NCBI GenBank assembly: GCA_003996215.1
Contig: QJPP01001944.1
Coordinates: 124,001-188,000, forward strand
Direction of reading: 5' to 3'
Source: Jaltomata sinuosa
Taxonomy: Eukaryota > Streptophyta > Magnoliopsida > Solanales > Solanaceae
DNA: 64,000 nt
In this document: positions 33,753-45,212 of the stretch, piece after piece
Layout: each line of letters starts with the position of its first letter
Position numbering within the stretch: position 1 is the stretch's first letter
Notes under the pieces: generated by a model
Databases searched by the model: none
What the model saw: only the letters and a program-made list of their open reading frames with translations
What the model was told of the DNA's origin: nothing
Program-made: the position numbers and the translations under genes

Positions 33753-36395
33753 CTTTTTAATTTAGTATTTCCATCCATTCTCTCTCATTTTTCTCGAACT
33801 CCAACTCGCCCAAACCCTCTCTAACCTGCTCAAACCAGTACACCCTTGAAGAATTCTCGTACCCTCGAGAAATGCGTGTTCCATTGGTGTTTTGGTAAGT
33901 TTTCCCTTTTCTCCTTAGTTGTCTTCTCCAATTATCCAAACCTCCATTATTGTGAATCCTTGGAGCTCGAATTTTGGTTGTAGATTCTGTCCAGGAGAAG
34001 TGCATGCTTGGCAGGCTCGCTTTTATCCACATTCTTGGCGTGATTCTTCCTTTTGGGTAGGTGATTCATTCCAATTTTTGATTCTTCTTTCCGAAAATTC
34101 CATTGTTGGGTTCCTAGCATTAGGGGCTGTTTTAGCTCGAATTTGTAGCCCAATTTCCTTGTTTTTCCCGGGCATGTGCTCCTATGGTCGTGGGGATCAT
34201 AATGGGAGTTTTTGTTTTTGGTTTTGGGTTGTGGACCCCGCGAGCCCGCTTTTGACCCATATTTTGGCCTGGCTACAATTGTAGCATTATAGGTATCGTT
34301 AGACTCATCTTAATGTATTATTGATTTTTTTGATAGTTTGACCACCATTCGGGATCCCTCGGAATGGTTCAGGCTTTGACGTGTTATTCGGGCACCTTGT
34401 CATCGGACGACAGGAAGGTTACAGTCTAAACTCCATAGACATATCATATATCAGATAAAATTATACTAGCTGGCATCCTTGGGTGGGGTTATTAGGTTGG
34501 TACCACAGACCGTGACCGCTTTTCCGCGATTCGCCCCATTTCTTCTCTCCGTTGTATGTAGTATTCTTAGTAGTTGATGTTATCACCCTTATGGCCCTGT
34601 GTCTCCATGTTTGACTCTGTAACATAGACGGTGGGTTATTCGAGGATGCCTGTGAGTCCCGATCATCGTTATCATGATATTATGCTGGCCATCTGTGCTG
34701 TAGAGCAATTGGAGCCTGTGTAGGGCGGATAGGTTATTGTGGGCCGAGGGCCACTTTTGTGATTGTGTATGTCATTTACCATGCATATAGATAGGGGGAT
34801 TTTTTCTTGATTTTACTATGGTTTTGGCTTCAGGCCTACTGGGACTGATTTTCTAAACTTTGCTGGGCCTGGGGACCCATTTTGGTAAAAATGATCTAAA
34901 GGGGGTTAGGTAACGTTTTGATGGGTCTTCTTGGGGTAAGGGAGTTTTAAAGGACATTTTCTCACTAGTTCCACTTATACTGGACTCGACAGGGTCGAGT
35001 GCTAAACTTATTTACTACAGCTTCCGGGGTGATACTGGACTAAGCGGGGCCGTGTGCTAGGGCTATTGGACTTACTATTTTAGACTTGGATACCCTCCAG
35101 GAAGCTTTACTTGGGGATTGATTAGAGATTGCGGGGCATCTAGTATGTTGGTCGGGGGCCTCCATGGACCTTGCCGTTCTATACCGGAGGCTACGAGCTG
35201 CGGGTGCCGGAGAGGGGGTATACGGTGTAATTGGGGTATACGGGTGTGACCTTCCATGGATCCTGTCTTCTGGGCCTTATAGGTCGCCGGAAGCGGATAA
35301 CATATGGTACTACTATCACTCTTGACTTAGCATGGCATCATATCATTCATCTGTGTGAGGTACCACCATTTTTTGTTGTTTGCTTATTGTACTCTCCGAT
35401 AGTATGGGATGTCGGAGGGTTTTGTTTGCACTTGTTTGCGTTCCCCAGTTGTATGGGCAGCCGAGGGACTGTAGGAATACTCTTGTTACTTTATCCTGAT
35501 ACTATCCTTTGTCTCGGTTATGATTTAGAGATATTATTCTACAACGTGGTTAGTTCTGGTTTTGAGAGTGATATGATTAGTTTGGGTATTGATTCCTATT
35601 TTTTGAGCATGTCTACCTTTACTCTTCTCTTCCATTCCTCATACTTGAGGTTACCGGTATACCGTCCACTTCTTAAACTGATTATGTATATACTGTTATT
35701 GCAAGGATCCCAGGTGTGTTATTTCTTGCTTACACCTATGCTTATTGCGTATATATTCTATTTGCTAGCCTTGTATGTTATTCTGTTGACTTCCCTCTGG
35801 GCTAGTTTCGGTGTACTTTTCATTGATTTCTGTGACTACTTGCTTCTATTTTTTCTGTTACTATGCTTTTATCTTATATGTGCCCAGTTGGCCTATGATA
35901 CCTACTGGGTACCTTATGTTTTGCATTTGGTGCTCATACTACACCCTGCATCTTATGGTACAGATCCTAGTGTGGGCCATCGCTGTTAGCTCATGGAGAC
36001 TCGTGCGAGGTGCTGATTTTGGTGATATTCTAGACTGAAGGTGAGCTCTTGGCGACCGGAGCTTAGCTTTTAGTTTATCTTCTGATTATGTACTCTATTT
36101 CTACTCGAAGACAACTTTGTGAATACATTGTTTTGGACCCTTGTACCCCTTATGTAGATCTGACTCTTATACGCTATGATACCAAGTCTTGGGTTTGATT
36201 TAGCTTCCGCATTGTATATATTACTCCTGTTATCTATTTTTTTCATCTTGTCCCTTGCTTCCGATTATTAAACTATTTTCTGCTTCGTTCGTTAGATAGT
36301 AGCCCTTTACTGACCATTTCGGGCTACGGGGATTGGTTTGACTACTTGGGGGGTTGTAGGTGCCATCATGACTGAGAAATTGGGTTGTGATAGCT

Positions 36396-36413
36396 TGGTA
36401 TCAGAGCTCTAGA
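36396..36413 (+). other. tRNA-Met primer binding site
   Basis: TGGTATCAGAGCTCTAGA, three bases inside the LTR boundary. The first 12 bases match the initiator tRNA-Met 3' end. Confidence 0.85.
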
Positions 36414-36606
36414 TTCACCGGTGTCATTGGTATAGGAGCTAATGTCTAGTAGAGTCCTGCGGATTGGGGCAGAGATGTCCGTACTCAATCTTTGGGAGGC
36501 TATAGTGACATCTTAGGAAGAATTGGACTTTTCTTGTTTCTATCTCGTGCATAGTATCCTTGAAAGTTTCTGAAAATCTTACTTACTCTGGTTCACTCTT
36601 CCGCAG

Positions 36607-36992
36607 ATGGTTCGTACGAGGTCTTCAACTTTTGGCGAAGGAGAGCCTCCTGCCCCTACACCTTTGACTCCAGCTAGGGGTCGAGGTGGTCGCAAGGGTA
36701 GATGTAGGGGTCGTGGATTCCCCAGAGAAACAACACCAGCTAGGGCTTCTAGGGTTGAGGTAGAGCCTAAGCATGACTACGAGCCAGAGTTCACTCCAGA
36801 GCAGTAGCATATAGACTCAGGGGCAGCCCAGGTACCACCTGCTCTAGTACGAGTTCCAGCACCAGTTTCTGTGCCAGCTTCAGCCCCATCTCAATCTTTG
36901 GATATTAGGGGTCTACTTGTTCATCTTTTGGGTATGATTAGGGAGAGACCTTCGGAGGTAGCACAGACACCCACTCAGGGGGCAGCCCTGGG
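36607..36992 (+). pseudogene. Tekay-like gag, N-terminal part
   Basis: It opens MVRTRSS and is rich in R/G/P. A stop comes after 66 codons, then continuing gag-like sequence, cut at 36992 by the solo LTR. It continues at 39640. Confidence 0.75.
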
Positions 36993-39634
36993 TGTAACAC
37001 CCCAGAAATTCTAAGTCCAATATGAATCGTTCTTCATGTGTTGTTAGACTCGAACTAGATAAATTTTCTATGTATCTAAGTATTAAGATTAATTCTGAAG
37101 TTTTAAAGGTGCATTAGATATGAATAAGGGTCATAAAGAACCTCTAGCTCAAAGTTGAGTTGAAAGCTTCCTTACCGATTGAGTTTTAGTGTAAGATTTT
37201 TCAAGGGTCAACTTCAAACGATTATAACTCCTAGAATATTAAGATTTAGGTGACCTAGTACCCACCAAATTAAAGGTATTTGAATATTCTTTCCAACGCT
37301 GCCAACTACACATTAATCCAAGTTTGGAGCGAAACATTATCAGTATTTTACTAAAGGGTGTATGTCTATCAAAATGACAGACAACAACCACGAGAAGGTT
37401 CCACGGGTCGTGAAACCAACTCGTGGAAATCAGTTTTTTGCCTGAAAATCATGAGAAGGTTCCACAGGTCATGGAAGTTTCCACGGGTCAAAGAAGTTTC
37501 CACAGGTCGTGAAACCAACTCGTGGAAATCAGTCCAGAGCCTTGAAAAGTCCCTTGGAACCACGACTTCCATTCCACGGACCGTGATTCATTCCACGGGC
37601 CATGATTTGTGTCAGTGGAAGCCTTTGACGAAATTTTCTGAAGTTTTTAAATTCTTTTCTCAGGGGTATTTTGGTAATTTCCCACTCTTTTAACTCCTAA
37701 GTTAAGTCATTTTGGGCAAATTAGAAGGGGTTTTATTCCCACTTAGCCTAGGTTCTCTTCCATTCTCTCAATCAAGTTCCAAGAGAAGAAAAGGGTCTCC
37801 ATTCTCCAAGCTTCAAGATAAGGACTCCATCTTCAAGTCTCCATCCTCAAGTCCCAAATTAGGAAAGCTTCAATCAAGGTATGTGGGTATTCAATAAGGG
37901 AATTCCTTCACCCTTATGCCCAAAACTCCAATCTTCTAAATTGATTTTATGAATTTCTAAATTAGGGTTCTTACCCAATTCTTATGTGTTCTTCTATAAA
38001 TTATTTTCTCGTGATTCTTCTATGGATTCTAATACTAAATTGCATGATTTTTGTATGGGTTTTATAAGGGGTTTCCTATTCATGATTTTAAGGCTAATCC
38101 TTATCCAATTTATGAAACTTGGGTTCTTACCCAAATTGGGGAAAACTTATGAAATCAGTTTCTATATTTAAATTCATGGTTTCTTATTGATTGTACATGA
38201 TTTTTTCATTATTCCTTCATTGGTTTTAAAATCCCAAGCATGAAAGTTGAATCCTAACATGATTTCATGAAACTGCATGTTTTCAAGAGAAATTTGGCAT
38301 GATTAGATATCATGGACTTTATGTATTTGTGAAATTGCATGCCTAATTCTTCAAGTATGAATTTAGAAAGAAAAGCATGTTTTGAATTATGGCAATGCTA
38401 AGTTTTAAGGATTTTGAAGTATGAACAGTATGACATATGATATGTCTCTATGTTTTATGAAAGGTTTGGTATCTAGATGTACCTACCTAAGCTATGAAAG
38501 TTGCATGATGCCCGATGTATTTTCATGCTTTATGAGTAAGATTTGGCATGAGAGTATGCCCTTATGATATGATGAGCTATATGTGTATGTTTTGGGAGTA
38601 GTACTTAGCACCGAGTGGACAGGGTGAGAATACCCTTAGTCCTAGAAACTACGTTGCCAGCGTAGGTTATGATATGATATGATATGTGCCTTAAAGGCTT
38701 ATGAGAGTGGATCCACGTCTTTATGTATGGTGTCCTTGCCTTAGCGGGGCATAGGACAGCTTTGCCAACTAGGGTTATATAGTTGGGTATGGTGACTTGT
38801 TCCTTGGCAAGGTTCAAAGTCAGCTTTTGCTAACTAGGGTTATATAGTTAGATTCTATGTAAGCTCACATGGTCTCATGTCGATTATAAGAAACTCCCGT
38901 AAGAAAGTTTTAGTGCATCAAGTTATCTATTTCATGACTTAAGCTTTACTTATGGTATTTTCCCACAGAAGTTAGTTTTCAGGAAAAGATTGTATTGACT
39001 GACTCATTGCCTTCAGATTTCAGACTTACTACTTATGGTTTATTATTTTGACTTAGTTTTCAGTTTATGTTATTGCTTTGAGTCATTATATTATAGATTT
39101 TACTATTATCATATGATTTCAGCTTCAAAGATATTTTAAGCATTGTTTTATCATAAGTTATGCATGATCTCAGTTTTAAGAATGCTTCCAAGTATATTTC
39201 ATCATACCACATGCATATCTCACATACTCGGTACATCCTATAGTACTGATGTATATTTTGCACTGCATCCTTTTGATAATGCAGACTCAGGTTCCCTCTC
39301 TCAGGCACGTGGTTAGAGACCGCAGGCCATTCCAGTCAGTGTTGGTGAGTCCTCATTATTCGAGGGCTAGTTATGATCTTAGTATTCTTTATGGCTATTT
39401 ACTTTTGTACTTTGAGTTAGCTAGGGTCTTGTCCTAGCAACTCCTTATGTCATGTAGAGGATTTTTAGACATAGACAGTATTCGAGTCTCCCTTTTTGGA
39501 TTACATTTCTTATTGACTTCATCATTTATGAATTGGGTGCCTAGCTTTCTATTTATGCTTCCGCTATGTTTCCTCGTGTATGCCTATGTTATGCTATGAC
39601 CAAGGCATCTAGGTGGTAGCCTCAAGGCATGACA
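36993..39634 (+). mobile_element. Solo Gypsy LTR in gag, perfect target duplication
   Basis: 2642 bp, TGTAACACCCC to GGCATGACA, flanked by CTGGG at 36988-36992 and 39635-39639. Same family as the minus-strand LTR at 23469-25989. With one LTR and no internal region it is a product of LTR-LTR recombination. Confidence 0.92.
37375..37620. repeat. CCACGG/CCGTGG palindrome island
   Basis: Motifs TTCCACGGGTCGTG, CCACGGACCGTG and ACTCGTGG recur in both directions. It is equivalent to 25130-25660 on the opposite strand. Confidence 0.75.
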
Positions 39635-39639
39635 CTGGG

Positions 39640-40795
39640 TGTTCAGAGTTTAGGAGCGCAGCCTGCTACTGCGGCTCCCCATGCTGAGGTTATTCCAATT
39701 CCTTCAGTTACACAACCTCTTGCTCCTCGCACAGCTATGACAGATGGGGAGCAGAAGGCGTTGGGTAGGTTCTTGAGGTTGGCACCACCAAGATTTACTG
39801 GTACGCCAGGTCAGGACCTGCATGATTTTATTACTATATGTGAGGAGATGTTGCACCATCTGGGTTTGTTGGAGACTCATGGAGTCGGTTACACCACCTA
39901 TCAGCTGAAGGGCGCAGCAAAGTTATGGTGGAGGGCACAAGTGGCTTACAGATCTTCTACATCGCCTCCTTTGACCTGGTCCGAGTCCTATGAGGTCTTT
40001 ATGGCCAATTTACTGCCTCAGAGTGATTGTGAGCGGCGCAGGGAGCAGTTTACTCGACTTATACAGGATTCTATGACTGTCTCGGAGTATGAGACCCGTT
40101 TTCATCAGCTAGCACCATTTAGAGCTATGATCATTCCTACTGAGGCAGCTAGGATTCACATATTTTGTATGGGGTTTGAGGCCAGAGATTAGGCAGCCAA
40201 CTAAGATATCGATTGCCAGTGGTCGGTCATTTCAGGCTATCACAGACTATGCCCGTACTGTAGAGAACTTACATCGACATATCAGGGAGCCAGATATAAG
40301 AGGCCTTAACATCAGGGCAGCTAGAGTAGTTCCAAGCACGGTGGTAGAGGTTTAAACCAGTGGGGCCGGGGTTATCAGCCACAACAGCATCAGGGTTAGA
40401 CCAGTCGACTGGTTTAGGCTTCACTTCAGGCTTCTGTTTGTCAGTTTGAGCAGGGCCAGAGCAGTCAGCATGGTCACAATAGTCCGTCTGCGAGAGGTAC
40501 TATTTCTTGGGCATCAGGCCGAGGTGTCCACATGGGTTCAGCAGGTCCGTCTTGATAGGGTAGGCCGTCAGGGCCGTGTTATGAGTGTGGAGTCAGCGAT
40601 CACTTTTCCAGAGATTGACCCTAGCGGGGTACAACCTGTTATGAGTGCGGAGTTAGTGGCTATTTTTCTAGAGATTACCCCAGCAGGGTACAGTTCAGCC
40701 CATTCGCTCCATTTATCTACCGACTCGTGGAGGCAGTGGTCAGGGTATAGGTGGTGCTCCATGTGGCAGAGCAGGTGGTAGGGATGGAGGTCGGG
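39640..40795 (+). pseudogene. Tekay-like gag, main part with duplicated zinc knuckle
   Basis: The retrotransposon-gag domain lies at 39760-40190 (landmarks RFTGTPGQDLHDFI, GAAKLWWRAQV, MTVSEYETRFHQL). It is followed by stops and a frameshift. Two zinc-knuckle copies exactly 60 bases apart start at 40577 and 40637 (CYECGVSDHFSRD and CYECGVSGYFSRD). In both, the fourth ligand (Cys) is lost to a stop or Tyr, and the second also lacks His. Confidence 0.85.
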
Positions 40796-41223
40796 CAGGT
40801 GGAGGTCATCGTCAGTTCAATGCGGTTCCAGGGAGACCGGAGGCAGAGGCCTTAGATGTTGTGATTACAGGTATGATTTATGTATGCCATCAGTCTGCTA
40901 TGACTTTATTTGATCCTGGATCCACTTGTTCATATGTATTTGTCTACTTTCTGCCTTATTTGGTGTTGTCTAGTGAGCCATTATCTGTTCCCATTTCTGT
41001 TTTGACCCCAGTAGGAGATTCTTTAGTAGTGGATCAGATTGTGAGATCATGTGTGATATCTGTTGGTGATTTGGAGACTTGGGGTGATTTGATGATACTC
41101 GATATGTTAGATTTTGATGTGATACTGGGCATGGACTGGTTATCCCGTCACCGTGCGGTTTTAGATGGTTATGCCAAGACTGTTACCATAGTCGTGCTCG
41201 GTGTATCCCCGGTTGTGTGGTAG
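40796..41223 (+). pseudogene. Tekay-like aspartic protease
   Basis: The active-site motif LFDPGST is at about 40906-40926 and the end motif DFDVILGMDWLS at about 41112-41147, both intact. A stop follows at 41221. Protease is normally part of one pol polyprotein; here flanking stops separate it. Confidence 0.85.
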
Positions 41224-42180
41224 GGTTCTATTATCTATGTACCGTCTGGGATCATCTCTTGTCTTCGAGCTAGAAAGTTGATTTCCCATGGGTTGTTTAT
41301 CTTATCTGGCATATGTTCGAGATACTAGTGTTGACCCTTCGTCTCCTGAGTCTGTTCCTATGGTTAGAGACTTCCTAGATATGTTCCCTGCCAGGCCTTC
41401 CACCTGAGAAGGATGTTAATTTTTCCATTGAGTTAGAGCCGGGCACCAGGCCCATTTCTATTCCTACTTACCGTATGGCTCCTGCTAAGTTGAGAGAGCT
41501 TAAGGAGCAGCTCCAGGATTTGTTAGCTAAGGGGTTCATTAGACCAAGTATGTTTCATTGGGGTGCTCCTGTCCTCTTCGTGAAGAAAAAGGATGGGTCG
41601 ATGTGGATGTGTATTGACTATCGGCAGTTGAATAAGGTGACAGTGAAGAATAGGTATTCGATGCCGAGGATTGATAACTTATTTGATCAGCTCCAGCCAT
41701 GTTTTCAAAGATTGATTTGAGGTCCGGCTACCATCAGTTGAAGATTAGGGTGGAGGACATCCCTAAGATGGCATTCAGGACACGTTATGGCCACTATGAG
41801 TTCCTGGTGATGTCTTTTGGGTTGACCAATGCCCCCGTAACCTTTATGGATTTGATGCATAGGGTTATTAGCCCGTATTTGGATATGTTCGTGATAGTCT
41901 TCATTGATGATATTCTGATATACTAGAGGAGTAGGGATGAGCATGAGCAGCATTTGAGGACTGTACTTCAAACTTTGAGAGATCATCGACTTTATGCCAA
42001 ATTCTTAAAGTGTGAGTTTTGGCTTGAGTCAGTTGCATTCCTAGGACACGTGGTGTCTAAGGATGGGATTAGAGTTGATCCGGGTAAGATTTCTGCGGTT
42101 CATAATTGGCCTAGACCTACTACTCCTACCGAGGTTCACAACTTTGTTGGTTTAGCCGGGTACTACAAATAGTTAGTTGA
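41224..42180 (+). pseudogene. Tekay-like reverse transcriptase
   Basis: Blocks in order: PISIPTYRMAPAKLRELKEQ, MCIDYRQLNKVT, RSGYHQLKI, FGLTNAPVTF, and the catalytic FIDDILIY (about 41903-41926), which keeps both aspartates. There is a stop directly after ILIY and frameshifts near 41390 and 41700. Then comes the thumb/connection FLGHVVSKDGI. Confidence 0.9.
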
Positions 42181-42670
42181 GGGATTTTCTTCGATAGCAG
42201 TACCCTTGACTATGCTGACTATGAAGGATGTTCCATTCCAGTGGTTGGATTAGTGCAAGGACAGCTTTCAGAGGCTTAAGTCTTTATTGACTTTAGCTCC
42301 AGTTTTGACTTTTCTAGTTGAGGGTCAGAGTTTCTCCATGTATTGTGATGCTTCAGGGGTCGGTCTTGGTTATGTGTTGATGTAGCAAGGTCGAGTGATA
42401 GCATATGCGCTGAGACATCTGAAGGTTCACTAGCGCAACTACCCCACTCATGACTTGGAGTTGGCGGTAGTAGTCTTCGCGCTTAAGATCTGGAGGCACT
42501 ACTTATATGGAGTTCACTGTGAGATATTCACCGATCACCATAGTCTTTAGTACATTACGAGTCAGCAAGAGCTGAACTTGAGGCAGAGGAGACGGATTGA
42601 GCTACTGAAGGACTACGATTTCACTATTCTATACCATTCAGGCAAGGCAAACGTGGTAGTGGATGCCTTG
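42181..42670 (+). pseudogene. Tekay-like RNase H
   Basis: YCDASGVGLG (about 42341), HDLELAVVVFALKIW and FTDHHSL are recognisable, with in-frame stops at about 42250, 42384, 42433 and 42549. Confidence 0.85.
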
Positions 42671-43850
42671 ATTCGGAAGGCGGTGAGTATGGGCAGCGTA
42701 GCTTCACTTGCAGTTTCTGAGCGACCGTTGGCCTTAAACATCCAGTCCTTGGCTAACCGATTGGTTAGGCTTGACTTGTTGGATACTAGCAGAGTGCTTG
42801 CAAGTGTTGAGGTTCGTTCTACTCTAGTTGATCAGATTTAGAGCTGATAGTTTGAGGATCAGAGATTGTGTGATCTTAGTGATCAGGTAGTTCGGGGTCA
42901 GGCCACCCGAGCTACTTTGGGTTCTGATGGTATTCTGAGGTTTGATGGCTGACTTTGTGTTCCGAGGGTTGGTATCTAATTCAGTTGATACTCCATGAGG
43001 CACATTATTCTAGATACTCCATTCATCCTGGCGCGGTGAAGATGTATAGAGATTTGAGACAACTTTACTGGTGGTGTGGTATGAAGCGGGACATAGCAGA
43101 CTTTGTATCTCAGTGCTTAAACTGTCAGCAAGTGATGTTCGAGCATATGAGACCGGGTGGCTTGTTGCAGTGACTTCCTATTCCTGAGTGGAAGTGGGAA
43201 GGTATTACTATGGACTCGCTGTTGGTTTGCCTCGTACTTCTCGGGGTTTTGATTCTATTTGGGTGATTGTGGATCGGCTGACTAAGTCGGCCCACTTCTT
43301 GCCGGTTCAGACTTCCTATGGTGCTGAGAGGTTAGCTCAGATCTACACTTGTGAAGTTTTTTGGTTGCACGGGGTCCTAATTTCTATCATTCAAAACGCG
43401 GCACACAGTTCACATCTCAGTTCTGGAGAGCTATATAGAGGGATTTAGGTATGGAGGTTCAGCTTAGTACCACTTTCCACCCTCAGACAGATGGACAGTC
43501 CGAAAGGACTATTCAGGTCCTGGAGAACATGCTTTGGGCTTGTGTGCTTAACTTTGGAGATTCATGGGATCATTTTTTGCCTTTGGCCGAGTTTTCTTAT
43601 AATAATAGTTTTCATTCGAGCATCGACATGGCACCTTTTGAGACTTTGTATGGTAGGCATTACAGATCACGAATTGGTTGGTTCAATGGGTTAAAGTCCA
43701 GAACGCAGAGTACAAATTTGCTTAAAGATTCCTTGGACCGAGTCCGTTAGATTCAGGACAGACTTAGAGCAGCCCAGAGTAGGCAGAAGAGCCACACTAA
43801 TCATAGATTTTGTGCCTTGGAGTTCAGTGTTGGTGACTTGGTTTTCCTTT
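42671..43850 (+). pseudogene. Tekay-like integrase
   Basis: The HHCC zinc domain lies at about 43020-43130 (HPGAVKMYRDLRQLYWW, CLNCQ). The core contains the IWVIVDRLTKSAHFL block at about 43255 and TTFHPQTDGQSERTIQVLE at about 43470. The second catalytic region around 43390 is frame-shifted. Confidence 0.85.
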
Positions 43851-43861
43851 GAGTATCGCCC

Positions 43862-44250
43862 GTGAAGGGCGTGATGAGATTTGGTCGATGGGGCAAGCTT
43901 AGCCCCATGCTTATTGGGTCGTTTGAGATTCTACAAAGGGTTGGTAGTGTTGCCTACATGTTGGATTTGCCTCTGATGTTTTCAGCTGTTCACCCAGTTT
44001 TTCATGTCTCGATTTTACATCAGTATGTGCCAGATGAGTCCCATGTGTTGCATTGGGATTCGATTCAGTTAGATGAGAGTTTGTCATTTTTTGAAGAGCC
44101 CATAACTATTCTAGCCAGAGATACAAGAAGATTAAGATCTAGGGAGATTCAGGTTGTGAAGGTTCAGTGGAGGCATCTTCTGGTCAAGTACGAGACCGAG
44201 AGTGAGTTGCGTTCTCAGTATATGCAGTTGTTTGAGCCTTCAGGTACTCC
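43862..44250 (+). pseudogene. Tekay-like integrase C-terminus and chromodomain
   Basis: VHPVFHVSILHQYVPD is followed by EEPITILARDTRRLRSREI and VKVQWRH, ending MQLFEP. This is a chromodomain-like tail that marks chromoviruses and is thought to steer integration to heterochromatin. Confidence 0.88.
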
Positions 44251-44989
44251 CTTCTTCTTGACTTTCGAGGAAGAAAGTCTTTTTAGCAGAGGATGGTGTG
44301 ATGGCCCTTTCGGTCATCTTCACATTTATGCATTCATTGTACTATTAGAGCCTTTCTGTAGTGGCTCTAAGTCATTTATAGCTTGTTGGGACTGGTAGTT
44401 CGGTGCCCTGGTCGTTCATTTGGTTGTTTTGCCCTTTTTCCTATTTTAGAGCTTTAACTTAGAATATCGTTGACTTTAGTCAACATTCTTAGCTAACGTG
44501 CTTGGAATTGAATTCTGACAGTTTCGTTAGCTCCGTAGCATTGAGTTTGGTCTAGTTGGACCTTCAGTTAAGGCCTGAGAACTTCCAGTGTGGGTTTTGT
44601 GTGGTCTCCTCTATTTGTAAGCCATTTGGAGTTGAAAGTGTAACTTTGAGTGACTTTCGATGATCAGAGTGTCGGATTCGAAATCCAACGATTCCATTAG
44701 CTCTGGAATGATGAGTTTAGGTTGAGAAGGTGGTTGGTTCGGGTTCCGAGTGTGCCAGATTCATTTTGAGCCTTTGGGTTCCATTGTGTTAGGGTTGACT
44801 TGGGTCAACATTTTTCTGAAACGACCTCGTATGGAAGTTTCATCGATTTTGTTGAGTCCGGAACGTCATTTCCACTTTGTTAGCATTATTGGTTTCTGGA
44901 TATTGGTTTTTGATTGTGCCTGGAATCCCCCGTTGAGTTTTTGAAAGTTGTAAACTTTTTCCTGTTGCAGGTGCAGGCATCAAGCCTCT

Positions 44990-45195
44990 ATCGCGATCGC
45001 GAGCCTCACCCTTCGGGACCGCGATGAAGCGCCTGGCACCGTGTTCTTTGCGATTGTGTGATCGCTGGTCGTGATCGCGATGAAGTCCCCCCTTCTCTGC
45101 TATTCGCAACTGCGTGGCTAGCCTTCGTGATCACGATGGCCTAGCCAACGTGGTCCTCGCGACCGCGAGGGGTCCTTCACGATCGCAATGAAGGA
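44990..45195. repeat. CGCGATCGCG palindrome island
   Basis: TCGCGATCGCGA is a perfect 12-base palindrome here; the left LTR has a mutated version. Further GATCGCGATGAA and CGCGACCGCGAGG motifs follow. Confidence 0.8.
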
Positions 45196-45205
45196 CCCCT
45201 GGCAG

Positions 45206-45212
45206 TATAAAA
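45206..45212 (+). promoter_or_regulatory. TATA box of Tekay-like 3' LTR
   Basis: GCAGTATAAAAC, directly after the palindrome island. Confidence 0.65.

Larger units (their letters stand above)
32838..36392 (+). repeat. 5' LTR of the Tekay-like element
   Basis: About 3555 bp. Palindrome island 33525-33715 followed by TATA 33746. A 252-codon frame at 35231-35989 is a T-rich, leucine/tyrosine-rich by-product: in the partner LTR it is split in two. Confidence 0.85.

Noticed and set aside
35231..35989. 252-codon open frame in the Tekay-like 5' LTR, hydrophobic and leucine/tyrosine-rich, looking like a membrane protein
   Set aside because: It lies wholly in LTR sequence, and in the partner LTR (46703-47529) the same stretch is split over two frames. 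Composition follows the T-rich strand; no domain.
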